Shown: positions 10,559-19,122 of the stretch, in pieces | Position numbering within the stretch: position 1 is the stretch's first letter | Layout of the letters: the number at the start of each line of letters is the position of its first letter | Assembly (NCBI RefSeq): GCF_001437125.1 | Contig: NZ_JQCA01000074.1 | Span: 1-58,704 of the forward strand | Length of the DNA: 58,704 bases | Direction: 5' to 3' | Source: Levilactobacillus paucivorans | GTDB lineage: Bacteria > Bacillota > Bacilli > Lactobacillales > Lactobacillaceae | The notes under the pieces: generated by a model | What the model was told of the DNA's origin: nothing | Database searches by the model: none | The model's input: the letters and a program-made list of their open reading frames with translations, nothing else | Position numbers and translations under genes: made by a program

Positions 10559-11569
10559 TTAAAGGGTAGCGAAGTGTAATAACGTCCGAACCATGTTACA
10601 AGTGAAGCCCCATTCGTTGTCGTACCAAGCAACAGTCTTAACTAATTGGGTGTCACCGGCAGTGGTAACTTCCGTTTGAGTTGGGTCAAATACGGAACCA
10701 TGAGGGTCATCGATGATATCAGTTGAAACGATTTCGTCACCGTTGTAACCAAAGGCATCGTTACCTTCAGTGTGCTTCTTGATAGCTTCGTTAACTTCGT
10801 CGGCCGTAACGTTCTTGTCCAGAACAGTAACCAATTCAGTCAGGGAACCGTCAACAACACCAACACGTTGTGCATGGCCTTGTAACTTACCCTTTAAGTC
10901 AGGGATTACTAAACCGATAGCCTTAGCGGCACCAGTTGAGTGAGGAATCGTGTTGATACTTGCGGTACGGTTGTTCCGCATCTTCTTACCACGAGGTCCA
11001 TCCAAGATCATTTGAGTTGAAGTGAAGGCGTGGATAGTAGTCATGGTACCGGCCTTAATGCCAAATTCTTTGTTCAAGAAGTATGCCATTGGAGCCAAGC
11101 AGTTGGTCGTGCAAGAACCAGCAGAAACGATCACGTCATCCTTGCTCAGGACGTCCAAGTTAACACCTGGAACTACGGTCGTAACGGCACCGGCTGGAGC
11201 AGATACTAAGACCCGCTTAACACCAGCATCGATGTGAGCTTGTGACTTTTCTGCGGAAGTGTAGAAACCAGTACATTCAAGAACGAAGTCAACACCATCG
11301 TTCTTAACCCAAGGAATGTTTTGTGCCTTAGGTTCAGCGTATACAGGGTATTCCTTACCGTCAACCACGATACCTTTGTCCGTAGCAGAAACTTCGCCAG
11401 GGAAACGGCCATGAGTTGAATCATACTTCAACAAGTAAGCTAACATTGAAGGTGTCGTCAAATCGTTGATGGCAACTACTTCGATGTCACTTGAGTGGAG
11501 TTCGTGAATCCGCTTGAAAGCCAAACGGCCGATACGTCCGAAACCATTAATACCAATCTTTACAGTCAT
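10559..11569 (-). CDS. gap: Glyceraldehyde-3-phosphate dehydrogenase, type I
   Basis: This NAD-dependent glycolytic enzyme forms 1,3-bisphosphoglycerate. The chosen start ([18 protein letters not shown]) gives 336 residues. An AAGGAGG site precedes it, while a 9-residue-longer frame would bury that site in the gene. Visible features are the NAD-binding GINGFGRIG (about 5-13), the active-site [12 protein letters not shown] (about 150-161, Cys nucleophile) and the C-terminal WYDNEWGF. It follows cggR directly, as in Bacillus subtilis, so CggR should control it through fructose-1,6-bisphosphate. Confidence 0.98.
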   Translation of the reverse strand: MTVKIGINGFGRIGRLAFKRIHELHSSDIEVVAINDLTTPSMLAYLLKYDSTHGRFPGEVSATDKGIVVDGKEYPVYAEPKAQNIPWVKNDGVDFVLECTGFYTSAEKSQAHIDAGVKRVLVSAPAGAVTTVVPGVNLDVLSKDDVIVSAGSCTTNCLAPMAYFLNKEFGIKAGTMTTIHAFTSTQMILDGPRGKKMRNNRTASINTIPHSTGAAKAIGLVIPDLKGKLQGHAQRVGVVDGSLTELVTVLDKNVTADEVNEAIKKHTEGNDAFGYNGDEIVSTDIIDDPHGSVFDPTQTEVTTAGDTQLVKTVAWYDNEWGFTCNMVRTLLHFATL

Positions 11570-11638
11570 ACTGTGATTTCCTCCTTCAGGAAGCAAATAA
11601 AGAATAATTTTTTTAAAAAGCAGTACATGTTAAGTGTA

Positions 11639-12667
11639 TCACTTTTTTAAAACAAAGTCAGCAGCTCCTTCGTCGGTAATGAGCCAAGTCGAAGCTGGCG
11701 CTAAATGCATGTATGCCGCGATTGCGGCGCCCTTTTCGGCACCACCCGCAACGGCAATAACGAGCTGTTTAGCGGCTAAATCTTCAATCTCCACGCCAAT
11801 CCGTGGAAACTTACTTACCACGTGCCCTTCGGCATCGAAGAAGTACCCGAAGGCCTCCCCGACCGCATGGGCCGCGGTTAAGTCATCAATCACGTGCGGG
11901 GCAATGTTGCGCCGCTTCGCCATGACCAATGCCTGTCCAATCCCGTGAATCACCACGTTACTATGCGCGATGAGTTCCAGAACCTCGTGGATGGCCGGTT
12001 CTGCAAACAAGGGTTTGTAAGTGGCCGTGTTGAGTTGCTCGGGAATAAACAATGATCGAAAATCACTGTTCGTTCGCTGTGCCATTTGGGCACTGACGGC
12101 ATTGGCCTGAATGGCCGGTGACTCACCCACGCCCCCACGAGCGGGAACAAACAACAGGTGTCGGTTCACCGCTAATGATGGGGTCAGAACTGAAGCGACG
12201 GTCGCCAGCGTATGGCCACCCATTACCGCCACGGTACTTGCGCCCAGCGGCAGTTGATCCGCCAAAACCTGGCGGGCTGCTCGGGCGAGACCCATCAGCG
12301 ATCCGGTTGGGGCGGTACTATCACCGGCCACAATCGTACAATGGGCAATCCCTAACTTCTGCGCTAAGGCAGCCTCTTGTTGCTGACGCCCCAAGAGTTC
12401 TTCCATAACCGGTCCCAATCCATGCAGAAGCTGTTGGCCAGCCCGGGTCATTTGCATCCCCTTGACCGACATCTGAATAAATCCCAGCTCGGCTAAGGCA
12501 TCCGTGGTCGTTCGCACGGCCCGTTCAGAGTAATCTAGGCTGGTTGCCAACGTCCGCCGCCCAACGGGTTGCAGACTCGCAATGGCCTGGAGAACACGGA
12601 AACGGCTGGTCAGTTTGGTAACCATCTTGGGTACAATTGCATTGACCCACTGCCAGTCTTCACGCAT
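11639..12667 (-). CDS. cggR: Central glycolytic genes regulator CggR (SorC family)
   Basis: CggR represses the gap operon, and in the family fructose-1,6-bisphosphate relieves repression. The 342-residue protein has an N-terminal helix-turn-helix (about 20-75, with TLATSLDYSERAVRTTTDALAELGF) and a SorC-type sugar-phosphate-binding domain over the remaining ~250 residues (GGHTLATVA, VPARGGVGE, HGIGQA). It is the first gene of the operon and probably represses itself. A TAGGAGG ribosome-binding site precedes the ATG. A TTGCAT-17-TATACT promoter and a tandem CggR-like operator lie upstream. Confidence 0.95.
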   Translation of the reverse strand: MREDWQWVNAIVPKMVTKLTSRFRVLQAIASLQPVGRRTLATSLDYSERAVRTTTDALAELGFIQMSVKGMQMTRAGQQLLHGLGPVMEELLGRQQQEAALAQKLGIAHCTIVAGDSTAPTGSLMGLARAARQVLADQLPLGASTVAVMGGHTLATVASVLTPSLAVNRHLLFVPARGGVGESPAIQANAVSAQMAQRTNSDFRSLFIPEQLNTATYKPLFAEPAIHEVLELIAHSNVVIHGIGQALVMAKRRNIAPHVIDDLTAAHAVGEAFGYFFDAEGHVVSKFPRIGVEIEDLAAKQLVIAVAGGAEKGAAIAAYMHLAPASTWLITDEGAADFVLKK

Positions 12668-12683
12668 CCTGCTTACCTCCTAG

Positions 12684-12720
12684 TGGGACGATGATCGACC
12701 AGCGGGGGCTATTCAAGACC
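12684..12720 (+). promoter_or_regulatory. Tandem CggR operator candidate
   Basis: On the plus strand GGGAC-N7-GACC is followed after four bases by GGGGC-N7-GACC, a direct repeat with a 20-bp period. The known B. subtilis CggR operator is also a direct repeat with 20-bp period built from CGGGAC and TGTC blocks. It lies between the cggR promoter and start codon, so bound repressor would block elongation. Assignment is by similarity only. Confidence 0.55.
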
Positions 12721-12769
12721 CACCCTGGCCAAAAAAATCGAGGTCAACTAATGCCAACCTTCCTTTGAT

Positions 12770-12798
12770 AGTATAAGCCCTCAGAATGGACAATGCAA
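12770..12798 (-). promoter_or_regulatory. Promoter of cggR-gap-pgk-tpiA-eno
   Basis: On the minus strand TTGCAT (12793-12798) and TATACT (12770-12775) are separated by exactly 17 bases. The start codon of cggR is about 100 bases downstream. Confidence 0.75.
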
Positions 12799-12862
12799 GT
12801 CAGGTCTCCCCAGGATTATTCTCAGTGTTTAATGGCCTTTTCAGAAAAATCTCACTGGCCCC

Positions 12863-12891
12863 TTGAATTTATATTCAGCTTCGGGTATAGT
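12863..12891 (+). promoter_or_regulatory. Promoter of first tRNA-Arg
   Basis: TTGAAT and TATAGT are separated by 17 bases, and the tRNA begins about 30 bases after the -10 element. Confidence 0.7.
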
Positions 12892-12920
12892 AGTTAGGTG
12901 CTCGGAAGAGCAAGCGCAAT

Positions 12921-12992
12921 GCGCCCGTAGTGTAATGGATCGCACGTAAGATTCCGGTTCTTGAAATGGGGGTTCGATTCCCTCCGGGCGCA
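12921..12992 (+). tRNA. tRNA-Arg (anticodon CCG), copy 1
   Basis: A 72-nt cloverleaf can be drawn: acceptor GCGCCCG/CGGGCGC, D-stem GTGT/GCAC, anticodon stem TAAGA/TCTTG around the loop TTCCGGT (anticodon CCG, reading CGG), and T-stem GGGGG/CCCTC with loop TTCGATT. The discriminator base is A, and CCA is not encoded. It has its own promoter and terminator. An identical copy lies 854 bases downstream. Confidence 0.93.
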
Positions 12993-13009
12993 TCACATCA
13001 CCAATGGTC

Positions 13010-13042
13010 GGTCCTAGGCAGTTGCCTAGGACCTTTTCTTTT
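13010..13042 (+). terminator. Terminator of first tRNA-Arg
   Basis: A perfect 11-bp stem GGTCCTAGGCA/TGCCTAGGACC with a 2-nt top is followed by TTTTCTTTT. It abuts the convergent ECF-component gene. Confidence 0.85.
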
Positions 13043-13045
13043 ACG

Positions 13046-13648
13046 CTATTTCGAAACAGTCATGCGATCCCAACGCCGACGTAAGGGCTCTGCCAGCAGT
13101 GGTGCAACCAGCACGTCTAAAATCAGCTCGGGCACCGCATTTGTCGCCACTGAAATTAGGAGAACATAGCCCAGTGTCTGACTACCATGGGCCCCAAAGG
13201 CTGTCGCCACGGCTGGCGTTTGGTAGAAGAGGTACACCAAGCCCAAGACTAACCCACTATTAATCACTGCACCAGCGGCCGCTGCTAATCGCATAGCCCC
13301 TCGCATTGACCAACGTTGCCGGGCCCAACGATAGACCAGTCCGGCAACCATCCCCATTAGCAACCGAGGAACAATCGAAATCAGTGGGTTCGTAAAAATC
13401 AAGGGGGCCACGGGGCTGGAAGGCCACGTAAAAGCCCGTACGAAGGTGATTAATCCCCAGAATCCTCCAATGAGAGCCCCATCCCTGACATCTAAGGCAG
13501 TCCCGGCAACAATCACGGTCAGTCCGATTAAGGTCATGCTAAAAGGACCTAGGGGCACGTAGCCTAAAATTGGGACAATATTTTGAAGTAACACGATCGC
13601 CATCAATAAGGCATCAACCACCAGGCGAAAAGTCTTCTCTCGCGTCAT
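13046..13648 (-). CDS. ECF transporter S component (substrate-binding membrane subunit)
   Basis: A 200-residue, very hydrophobic protein with about six membrane helices and the general look of ECF-type vitamin-transporter S components: a positively charged N-terminus, VPLGPFSMTLIGL early, and small-residue-rich helices. It would use the shared EcfA-A'-T module, not in the window, to import a micronutrient. The substrate cannot be told from this sequence. The ATG at 13648 is preferred because a GGAGG lies 8 bases upstream; an upstream GTG would overlap that site. The gene is enclosed between two tRNA-Arg(CCG) copies that run the other way. Confidence 0.75.
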   Translation of the reverse strand: MTREKTFRLVVDALLMAIVLLQNIVPILGYVPLGPFSMTLIGLTVIVAGTALDVRDGALIGGFWGLITFVRAFTWPSSPVAPLIFTNPLISIVPRLLMGMVAGLVYRWARQRWSMRGAMRLAAAAGAVINSGLVLGLVYLFYQTPAVATAFGAHGSQTLGYVLLISVATNAVPELILDVLVAPLLAEPLRRRWDRMTVSK

Positions 13649-13719
13649 CTTGCGAACCTCCACAAAAAGTTAGTGCCGTTATTATAGCATGTTTCTGCCG
13701 AATAAAACCCGATCCTGCC

Positions 13720-13748
13720 TTGTATTTTTATCCATAATCAGTTATAGT
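13720..13748 (+). promoter_or_regulatory. Promoter of second tRNA-Arg
   Basis: TTGTAT and TATAGT with a 17-base spacer, placed 26 bases before the tRNA. The layout mirrors that of copy 1. Confidence 0.7.
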
Positions 13749-13774
13749 AGTTAAGGTATTGTTTCACATTATTT

Positions 13775-13846
13775 GCGCCCGTAGTGTAATGGATCGCACG
13801 TAAGATTCCGGTTCTTGAAATGGGGGTTCGATTCCCTCCGGGCGCA
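13775..13846 (+). tRNA. tRNA-Arg (anticodon CCG), copy 2
   Basis: The 72 bases are identical to the tRNA at 12921-12992, with the same cloverleaf, anticodon CCG, discriminator A and no encoded CCA. The 3' flank (CACCAATGGT then the terminator hairpin) is also nearly identical, which points to duplication of a whole transcription unit. Confidence 0.93.
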
Positions 13847-13864
13847 TCAATATCACCAATGGTT

Positions 13865-13897
13865 GGTCTTAGGCAGTTGCCTAGGACCTTTTCTTTT
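13865..13897 (+). terminator. Terminator of second tRNA-Arg
   Basis: GGTCTTAGGCA/TGCCTAGGACC forms an 11-bp stem with one G-U pair, then TTTTCTTTT. It differs from the copy 1 terminator by one stem base. Confidence 0.85.
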
Positions 13898-13900
13898 GCC

Positions 13901-13927
13901 AAAAAAAGAACACGATCGCTCGTGCTC
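13901..13927 (-). terminator. Intrinsic terminator after the LiaF-like gene
   Basis: GAGCACGA and TCGTGTTC pair around a GCGA tetraloop, and the minus strand continues with seven T residues. Confidence 0.85.
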
Positions 13928-13935
13928 TCCCGGTT

Positions 13936-14667
13936 CTAGATGTAAATGATGTTTAAACTCCCCAGTGAAATGTCGCCTTGAATCGTCACCTTGGGACCTT
14001 CTTCGACGGACTCTTGAATTCCCTTCTCCTCGACAACACCTAAACTGGTATTGACGTTTGACGTCACATTCCAGGCCCGTGGCAGATAGAGTTCAATCCC
14101 ACCTAAGGACCCGTCAACCACAATGGTTGCCCCGTCTTCATCTAAGACAACGTTATCAAAGTAAACCTTGGCATTCCCCATGGAAACCTTAATCATGGCT
14201 TGCTTGAAATCCGTGGATTGCAGGTAGCGAATGCTACTACTCATGTTTACGTCAACGATCGTTTCAGATTCATTGACAGTTTTAATGTCGTCATAGCCGT
14301 GGTGGAAGTTCTTATCCCAGCCTCGACCATGATGGCCCTCCCAAGTGATATTACGATGCCAACGCCAACGGGGCTTGATAATCATTGATAACCCAATCGA
14401 CAAGAGTAGCGCGGCCCCTAGAATCGTCCAGGGGGCTAAGGCCACAATACCCAGTGGCTTAGCGAAGATAATGGCCAGAAATGCCAGCGAAAAAATCATC
14501 CCCGTCACACTGATCTGAATGAGACTCCCAACAAACGTTGCCACTAAAAACATGGCGATCAAGAGGGTCCAAAACCCGATATGGTAGCTCAGTACCCCGA
14601 GTTGACTTGCGATGAGGATTCCCGCGGCAAGCACGAAGAATGTCCCCCAAAACCAATTTCTATGCAT
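13936..14667 (-). CDS. LiaF-like membrane protein
   Basis: A 243-residue protein with four predicted membrane helices in the first ~100 residues, then a His/Trp-rich basic linker. The C-terminal ~110 residues form a soluble domain with the repeating strand pattern of LiaF/VraT-type proteins (SSSIRYLQSTDFKQAMIK, GDISLGSLNIIYI). In the family such proteins restrain cell-envelope stress signalling. Here the immediate upstream gene, five bases away, encodes a LytTR DNA-binding protein rather than a LiaRS pair. The two probably form a membrane-controlled regulatory unit; its target is unknown. Confidence 0.8.
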   Translation of the reverse strand: MHRNWFWGTFFVLAAGILIASQLGVLSYHIGFWTLLIAMFLVATFVGSLIQISVTGMIFSLAFLAIIFAKPLGIVALAPWTILGAALLLSIGLSMIIKPRWRWHRNITWEGHHGRGWDKNFHHGYDDIKTVNESETIVDVNMSSSIRYLQSTDFKQAMIKVSMGNAKVYFDNVVLDEDGATIVVDGSLGGIELYLPRAWNVTSNVNTSLGVVEEKGIQESVEEGPKVTIQGDISLGSLNIIYI

Positions 14668-14672
14668 TTTAA

Positions 14673-15119
14673 TTACCCCTTTCGCTCTAGTGCTTCTTTG
14701 AGTCCTTTATAAAAGCGGCGCGACACGTAGAGCTGCTTGTGTGAATTCTGAAATTTAACGAGATTACCGGTGACAGACTTTGTGAGTGAGAAGACCTGAT
14801 CACAATTTAGGATGGCGGACTTGGAGACCCGGCGGAAGCTAGCGGGTAAGGCCGCTTCCAGTTCATACAGCCGCTGTCGCGTGGAAAATACCTCACTTGG
14901 CGTGTGCACCATGACTTGGTGATCCGCGGCCTCAAAGAACAAGACATCACGTAAGGTCACCTGATAGTTCTTCCCGCGCTGACTAAAGGTCATGCGGGTT
15001 GCCGTGGCCCCCACGCCTTGAATGGCGGTGACGAGTTGATCGACGTCCACGTTCCCGGGTGTTCGAATCGTAATCTCCGGTTCTGCCAACTGATCATCAA
15101 CTTCAACTCGAATCTTCAA
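14673..15119 (-). CDS. LytTR-domain transcriptional regulator
   Basis: A 148-residue DNA-binding protein without a receiver domain. Residues about 45-148 match the LytTR fold: FFEAADHQVMVHT, the helix-rich ALPASFRRVSKSAILN, and VSRRFYKGLKEAL at the end. The first ~45 residues form a small extra domain. The start is a TTG preceded by GGGGGTG. Stand-alone LytTR proteins paired with a membrane protein usually regulate their own operon, with the membrane partner inhibiting them. The LiaF-like gene five bases downstream would be that partner (inference). Confidence 0.85.
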   Translation of the reverse strand: MKIRVEVDDQLAEPEITIRTPGNVDVDQLVTAIQGVGATATRMTFSQRGKNYQVTLRDVLFFEAADHQVMVHTPSEVFSTRQRLYELEAALPASFRRVSKSAILNCDQVFSLTKSVTGNLVKFQNSHKQLYVSRRFYKGLKEALERKG

Positions 15120-15210
15120 GTACTCACCCCCTTTCGTTAATCCTAGTAAACCATATTGTGTGTGGAAATAAAATAGGTTTCCCGTAACCGGTCACGTTTG
15201 CTCCGCAAGT

Positions 15211-15299
15211 GGTCAAATCAACGACAGTTACCCGTACCAAAAAACCGTGACAGAATACGTGACGTTTGGTCAAACTCTGGTATGATAGTTCTAGTCAAA
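15211..15299. promoter_or_regulatory. Extra CtsR-type half-sites upstream of clpP
   Basis: Three further (A/G)GTCAAA heptamers lie at 15211-15217, 15268-15274 and 15293-15299, upstream of the full operator. A second promoter with an extended -10 (TGGTATGAT, -10 at 15281-15286) lies among them. They also fall in the upstream region of the divergent LytTR gene. Confidence 0.4.
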
Positions 15300-15328
15300 T
15301 GGTTGCGGGAATTAACAGAGTCTAATCG

Positions 15329-15358
15329 TTTGACCTGTTTTGACCATAGCGGTACACT
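15329..15358 (+). promoter_or_regulatory. clpP promoter with overlapping CtsR operator
   Basis: TTGACC (15330-15335) and TACACT (15353-15358) form a promoter with a 17-base spacer. A perfect CtsR box lies at 15329-15345: read on the minus strand it is GGTCAAA-ACA-GGTCAAA, the known heptad tandem repeat. It covers the -35 element, so CtsR should repress clpP until heat stress. Confidence 0.88.
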
Positions 15359-15416
15359 AACAATATGTTAGCGAAACGCTAGCCATTCAAACGTTAATAA
15401 GGGAGGCTATCTTGTC

Positions 15417-16013
15417 ATGAATTTAGTACCAACAGTTATTGAACAATCATCCCGTGGCGAACGGGCCTATGATATCTATTCACGACTCTTAAAGGACCGG
15501 ATCATCATGTTATCTGGCCCAATCGAAGATGACATGGCAAACGCCATCATTGCGCAATTGCTCTTCTTGGACGCCCAAGACTCCACTAAGGACATTTCGC
15601 TTTACATCAACTCACCAGGTGGGGTTGTTTCCTCCGGCTTGGCAATCTACGATACCATGAACTTCATCCAATCCGACGTACAAACCATTACGTTAGGTAT
15701 GGCTGCTTCCATGGCCAGTGTCTTGGCTTCATCCGGGACTAAGGGTAAGCGTTTCGCCTTACCACATGCCCAAGTGATGATTCACCAACCATCCGGTGGT
15801 GCTCAAGGTCAACAGACTGAAATCGAAATTGCCGCTCGTGAGATCTTGAAGACTCGGCAATTAATCAACCAAATCTTGGCTGACAATTCCGGTCAACCCG
15901 TTGAACGTCTGAACCAAGACACTGAACGAGACAACTACTTGAGTGCTCAAGAGGCCGTCGATTATGGTTTAATTGACCACATCATGACCAACAGTAGTGA
16001 ACAAAAGAAGTAA
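15417..16013 (+). CDS. clpP: ATP-dependent Clp protease proteolytic subunit ClpP
   Basis: ClpP forms the 14-subunit barrel that degrades proteins delivered by Clp ATPases. The 198-residue protein has the usual N-terminus ([26 protein letters not shown]) and the catalytic Ser in GMAASMASV (about residue 98). The catalytic His is in [14 protein letters not shown] (about 123), and the Asp is in the segment [13 protein letters not shown] (about 172). A GGGAGG site precedes the ATG. It is monocistronic between a CtsR-controlled promoter and a terminator. Confidence 0.98.
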   Translation: MNLVPTVIEQSSRGERAYDIYSRLLKDRIIMLSGPIEDDMANAIIAQLLFLDAQDSTKDISLYINSPGGVVSSGLAIYDTMNFIQSDVQTITLGMAASMASVLASSGTKGKRFALPHAQVMIHQPSGGAQGQQTEIEIAAREILKTRQLINQILADNSGQPVERLNQDTERDNYLSAQEAVDYGLIDHIMTNSSEQKK

Positions 16014-16024
16014 GTTAATTACGA

Positions 16025-16057
16025 ATCACATCACGATTGCCGCGATGTGATTTTTTT
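16025..16057 (+). terminator. Intrinsic terminator after clpP
   Basis: ATCACATC and GATGTGAT form an 8-bp stem around an 11-nt loop, followed by a run of seven T residues. Confidence 0.85.
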
Positions 16058-16067
16058 GATCAAACAA

Positions 16068-16103
16068 GGGCGCCGTAACCTCCCATCGGAGGCAACGGCG
16101 CCC
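16068..16103 (-). terminator. Terminator of the rapZ-yvcK-whiA operon
   Basis: GGGCGCCGT/ACGGCGCCC plus an inner CCTCC/GGAGG stem form a stable hairpin 12 bases past the whiA stop. The T-run on the minus strand is weak (TTGTTT). Confidence 0.65.
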
Positions 16104-16114
16104 TTTCTGTTTAA

Positions 16115-17053
16115 CTACGCAGAAGCTTCTCCCCGCAGTTGCTTAGCATAATCATTAATTTTACGCAATCGGTGATTGATCCCCGACTTAGAAATAGGCC
16201 CCCCGGGAACCAGATCGCCCAATTCCTTTAGGCTGACTTCTTGATGCGCCATCCGCGTCTCGGCCACTTCACGTAGCTTAACGGGCAACTGGCTAAGTCC
16301 AACCGTGGCATCGATGAACTGAATGTTATCGATTTGCCGCGTCGAGGCGTTGGCCACCTTGTCTAAGTTGGCATTCTCGCAGTTGACCAGCCGGTTCACG
16401 GAATTCCGCATGTCACGCATGATCCGAATATCCTCGAATTTTAACATCGACGTCGTGGCCCCGATCAGGGACAAAAAGTCGGCAATTTCCTCGGCACTCT
16501 TCAGATACGTGATGTACCCGGAACGCCGAACGATGGTCCGGGCATTCAAGTCATAACGATTCATCATCTCGGCAATCATCTGGTTATGTTCCTCATATAG
16601 TGAGTAGATCTCCAGATGATAGCGACTGGTTTCCGGATTATTCACAGACCCACCGGCCAAAAAGGCGCCTCGCAGGTAAGAACGCACCGACATGTCAGAA
16701 CTCAGAATTTCATCAGGGACGGACTCTAAGAGTTGCATCCCATCAAAAATTCCCAGGTCAGACAGGACTTCCGTCGCGCCAGTCTTCACCCGCACGATAT
16801 ACAGGTTGTTTTTCTTAAGTTTCATCTTACGTCGAACTAACAGTTCACTTTCCAAATCGTAGAACTGTTTCAAAAGCTGGTACATCCGGCGCGCAATGGC
16901 GGGATTTTCAGTTTGAACGTTCAAGACAAAATGGTGGTTTGCCAACCCTAACGCCCCATTCATCCGGATCAAGGCGACTAGTTCCGCCTTGGCATTCTCC
17001 CGATGAACTTCGAGCGTCGTGAGTTCTTTTTTTACTTCGCTGGCATACGACAT
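16115..17053 (-). CDS. whiA: Sporulation/cell-division regulator WhiA
   Basis: A 312-residue DNA-binding protein related to Streptomyces WhiA. The N-terminal two-thirds resembles a LAGLIDADG homing-endonuclease fold without catalytic function ([13 protein letters not shown] about 25-37; [16 protein letters not shown] about 128-143). A C-terminal helix-turn-helix (about 235-305) includes [22 protein letters not shown]. In non-sporulating Firmicutes it influences cell division and chromosome segregation. It starts three bases after yvcK and is the last gene of the conserved rapZ-yvcK-whiA cluster. Confidence 0.96.
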   Translation of the reverse strand: MSYASEVKKELTTLEVHRENAKAELVALIRMNGALGLANHHFVLNVQTENPAIARRMYQLLKQFYDLESELLVRRKMKLKKNNLYIVRVKTGATEVLSDLGIFDGMQLLESVPDEILSSDMSVRSYLRGAFLAGGSVNNPETSRYHLEIYSLYEEHNQMIAEMMNRYDLNARTIVRRSGYITYLKSAEEIADFLSLIGATTSMLKFEDIRIMRDMRNSVNRLVNCENANLDKVANASTRQIDNIQFIDATVGLSQLPVKLREVAETRMAHQEVSLKELGDLVPGGPISKSGINHRLRKINDYAKQLRGEASA

Positions 17054-17056
17054 ATG

Positions 17057-18070
17057 TTACGGCCTCCGTTTCATCCGGTAACGTGGCTGGCCAATCAGGT
17101 TCAGGAGTTCGTGTACGACCTCCTGCCCATTATGAAATGCCCCGTTATCCCTTAGTTCAAGAAAGTCCGTCGAAATCACCCGGCAGCCTTGATCACGCAA
17201 GCCTTGGAAGTCATGACGAACTGGCTGAGACATTTCGTCCCAGCGCTGATAATCAATGTATTTATCTGGTACCTTTCGGGTGTTAACCAGGACGGTATCA
17301 ATGAAATTTGTGTGTAAATGTTGATTCAAAACGCGAACGTGGTCGGCGTCGGTGAAGTTCTGGGTTTCACCCTTCTGCGTCATGATATTACAGATATAGA
17401 CGACCTCGGCTGGGCTCTCACGAACAGCCTGCCCGACGCTATCAATCATCAAGTTCGGTAGGATACTGGTAAACAGACTCCCCGGTCCCAAGACAATCTG
17501 ATCAGCATTCATGATGGCATCAATCACGGGTTGAACCGCCGTCGGTTGCTCATGATGGTCGCTGGTCTCGACCCAGACCCGCTTAATCAGCTTGTGAGCC
17601 GCCGTAATCTCGGATTCCCCACTCAGGGTAGACCCATCGGCGAACTGCGCATGGAGCTCCAAAGGCTCGTCAGATGCTGGATAGATGTGACCATTGACTC
17701 GCATTAATTGTGAAAGCTCTTGAACGGCATCAAAAATACCGCCCCGCATTTCGGATAAGGCGGCAATGATGAGGTTGCCAATGGCATGGCCCGCAAAAAA
17801 GTCGTCTGTCGTTTCAAACCGGTACTGAAATAACTCTTTATAAATGGCGGGAACTTCGGCTAAAGCAACCATGACATTTCGAATATCTCCAGGCGGCACC
17901 ACGTTGACATAGTGGCGAATGATACCTGAAGAACCCCCGTCATCAGCGACCGTAACTACGGCCGTGATGTCGACGTCTTGATCGCGTAGGTTTCTTAAAA
18001 TAACCGGCAGTCCCGTCCCTCCGCCGATCACCACAATCTTGGGACGGCGGGTACGTAACGGATCTCTCAT
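17057..18070 (-). CDS. yvcK: YvcK/CofD-like protein (gluconeogenesis factor)
   Basis: A 337-residue protein with a Rossmann-like fold related to CofD phospholactate transferases. It starts with the nucleotide-binding [17 protein letters not shown] (about 12-28), followed by [11 protein letters not shown] (about 40-50), [12 protein letters not shown] (about 95-106) and [14 protein letters not shown]. In B. subtilis the protein is needed for growth on gluconeogenic carbon sources and for cell shape, and binds UDP-sugars. Its ATG overlaps the end of rapZ by four bases, indicating translational coupling. Confidence 0.95.
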   Translation of the reverse strand: MRDPLRTRRPKIVVIGGGTGLPVILRNLRDQDVDITAVVTVADDGGSSGIIRHYVNVVPPGDIRNVMVALAEVPAIYKELFQYRFETTDDFFAGHAIGNLIIAALSEMRGGIFDAVQELSQLMRVNGHIYPASDEPLELHAQFADGSTLSGESEITAAHKLIKRVWVETSDHHEQPTAVQPVIDAIMNADQIVLGPGSLFTSILPNLMIDSVGQAVRESPAEVVYICNIMTQKGETQNFTDADHVRVLNQHLHTNFIDTVLVNTRKVPDKYIDYQRWDEMSQPVRHDFQGLRDQGCRVISTDFLELRDNGAFHNGQEVVHELLNLIGQPRYRMKRRP

Positions 18071-18951
18071 GAGCGGTTGGTGGACTCCTTTCGCCTGTTG
18101 ATGTCACGATGGGTCACATGTACGGGATAAGTATTCCCGAGTGCCTGTCCAATTCGCGTCGCCAGGGCCACGGAACGGTGTTGCCCGCCCGTACAGCCGA
18201 TCGCGATGGTCAGATTGGCCTTGCCCTCTTTTTTATAGCCGGGGACAATCGTCGTGAGTAACTTCAGAAATTGGCCATAGAACTCCTCCGTCTGCGGTTG
18301 ACTCATGACGTAATCGTAGACAGGCTGGTCCAACCCGGTCTGGGGTCTTAATTCTGGAACATAGTAAGGATTTGGCAGGAATCGGACGTCCATCACGATG
18401 TCGGCGTCGATGGGTAACCCATACTTAAAGCCAAACGACATCACTTCAATGTGGAAAACTTGGGCCGATTCCGTTTCATAATTATGGAAAATTTCTTCAC
18501 GTAATTTCCGGGGGCTCAGGTTCGTGGTGTCGATCACCAGCTGAGCAGCCTGCCGAATGGACGCGAGCAGGGTCCGTTCCCGTTGAATACCCTCCATCAC
18601 GCGGCCATTACGGGCCAGTGGATGGGAGCGTCTGGTTTCCTTGTAACGGGAGACCAGTTCCTCATCGGAAGCGTCCAAGAAGAGCACCTGAGCGTTCATG
18701 CTGCCATGAACCGCCACGTCATTTAGCATCCGGACGATCTCGTCGTAAAAAGCCCGTGAACGGAGGTCAATGACCAACGCCACTTTAGAGATCTTGCCGG
18801 ATTCACGGATCAGGTCCCAAAATTTTGGTAACAATGTGGGCGGGAGATTATCAACACAGAAGTAGCCTAAGTCTTCAAAACTCTGCATGGCCACGGTCTT
18901 CCCGGCACCACTCATCCCCGTAATAATGACGAAATGAATCTCATCTGTCAT
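18067..18951 (-). CDS. rapZ: RNase adapter / nucleotide-binding protein RapZ (YvcJ)
   Basis: A 294-residue P-loop protein. It has Walker A GMSGAGKT (about 12-19), the DNLPP segment (about 34-38), and the conserved C-terminal domain with [10 protein letters not shown] (about 252-261) and THRD. In Enterobacteria RapZ guides RNase E to small RNAs. In Firmicutes the homologue YvcJ hydrolyses GTP and ATP, and its RNA role is less clear. First gene of rapZ-yvcK-whiA. A GGAGGAG ribosome-binding site and a TATACT -10 element lie upstream. Confidence 0.95.
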   Translation of the reverse strand: MTDEIHFVIITGMSGAGKTVAMQSFEDLGYFCVDNLPPTLLPKFWDLIRESGKISKVALVIDLRSRAFYDEIVRMLNDVAVHGSMNAQVLFLDASDEELVSRYKETRRSHPLARNGRVMEGIQRERTLLASIRQAAQLVIDTTNLSPRKLREEIFHNYETESAQVFHIEVMSFGFKYGLPIDADIVMDVRFLPNPYYVPELRPQTGLDQPVYDYVMSQPQTEEFYGQFLKLLTTIVPGYKKEGKANLTIAIGCTGGQHRSVALATRIGQALGNTYPVHVTHRDINRRKESTNRS

Positions 18952-19071
18952 GGTTCTCCTCCAGCTTCCTGAAAAAACGTCTTTAAGCAGTATAACACAC
19001 CGGGCGTGTCTTTCCTAATTTATTCGCTGTTCGCCCGAAATATCAGTCTTTTATACCCCCTATCACCAATG

Positions 19072-19101
19072 AAAAAGGCCCCCGCAGAATTCCAGGGACC
19101 T
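19072..19101 (-). terminator. Intrinsic terminator after the HdeD-like gene
   Basis: AGGTCCC and GGGGCCT form a 7-bp stem with one G-U pair, followed on the minus strand by TTTTTC. It separates this gene from rapZ. Confidence 0.75.
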
Positions 19102-19122
19102 TACTTTGATGATTAAGTAAAC

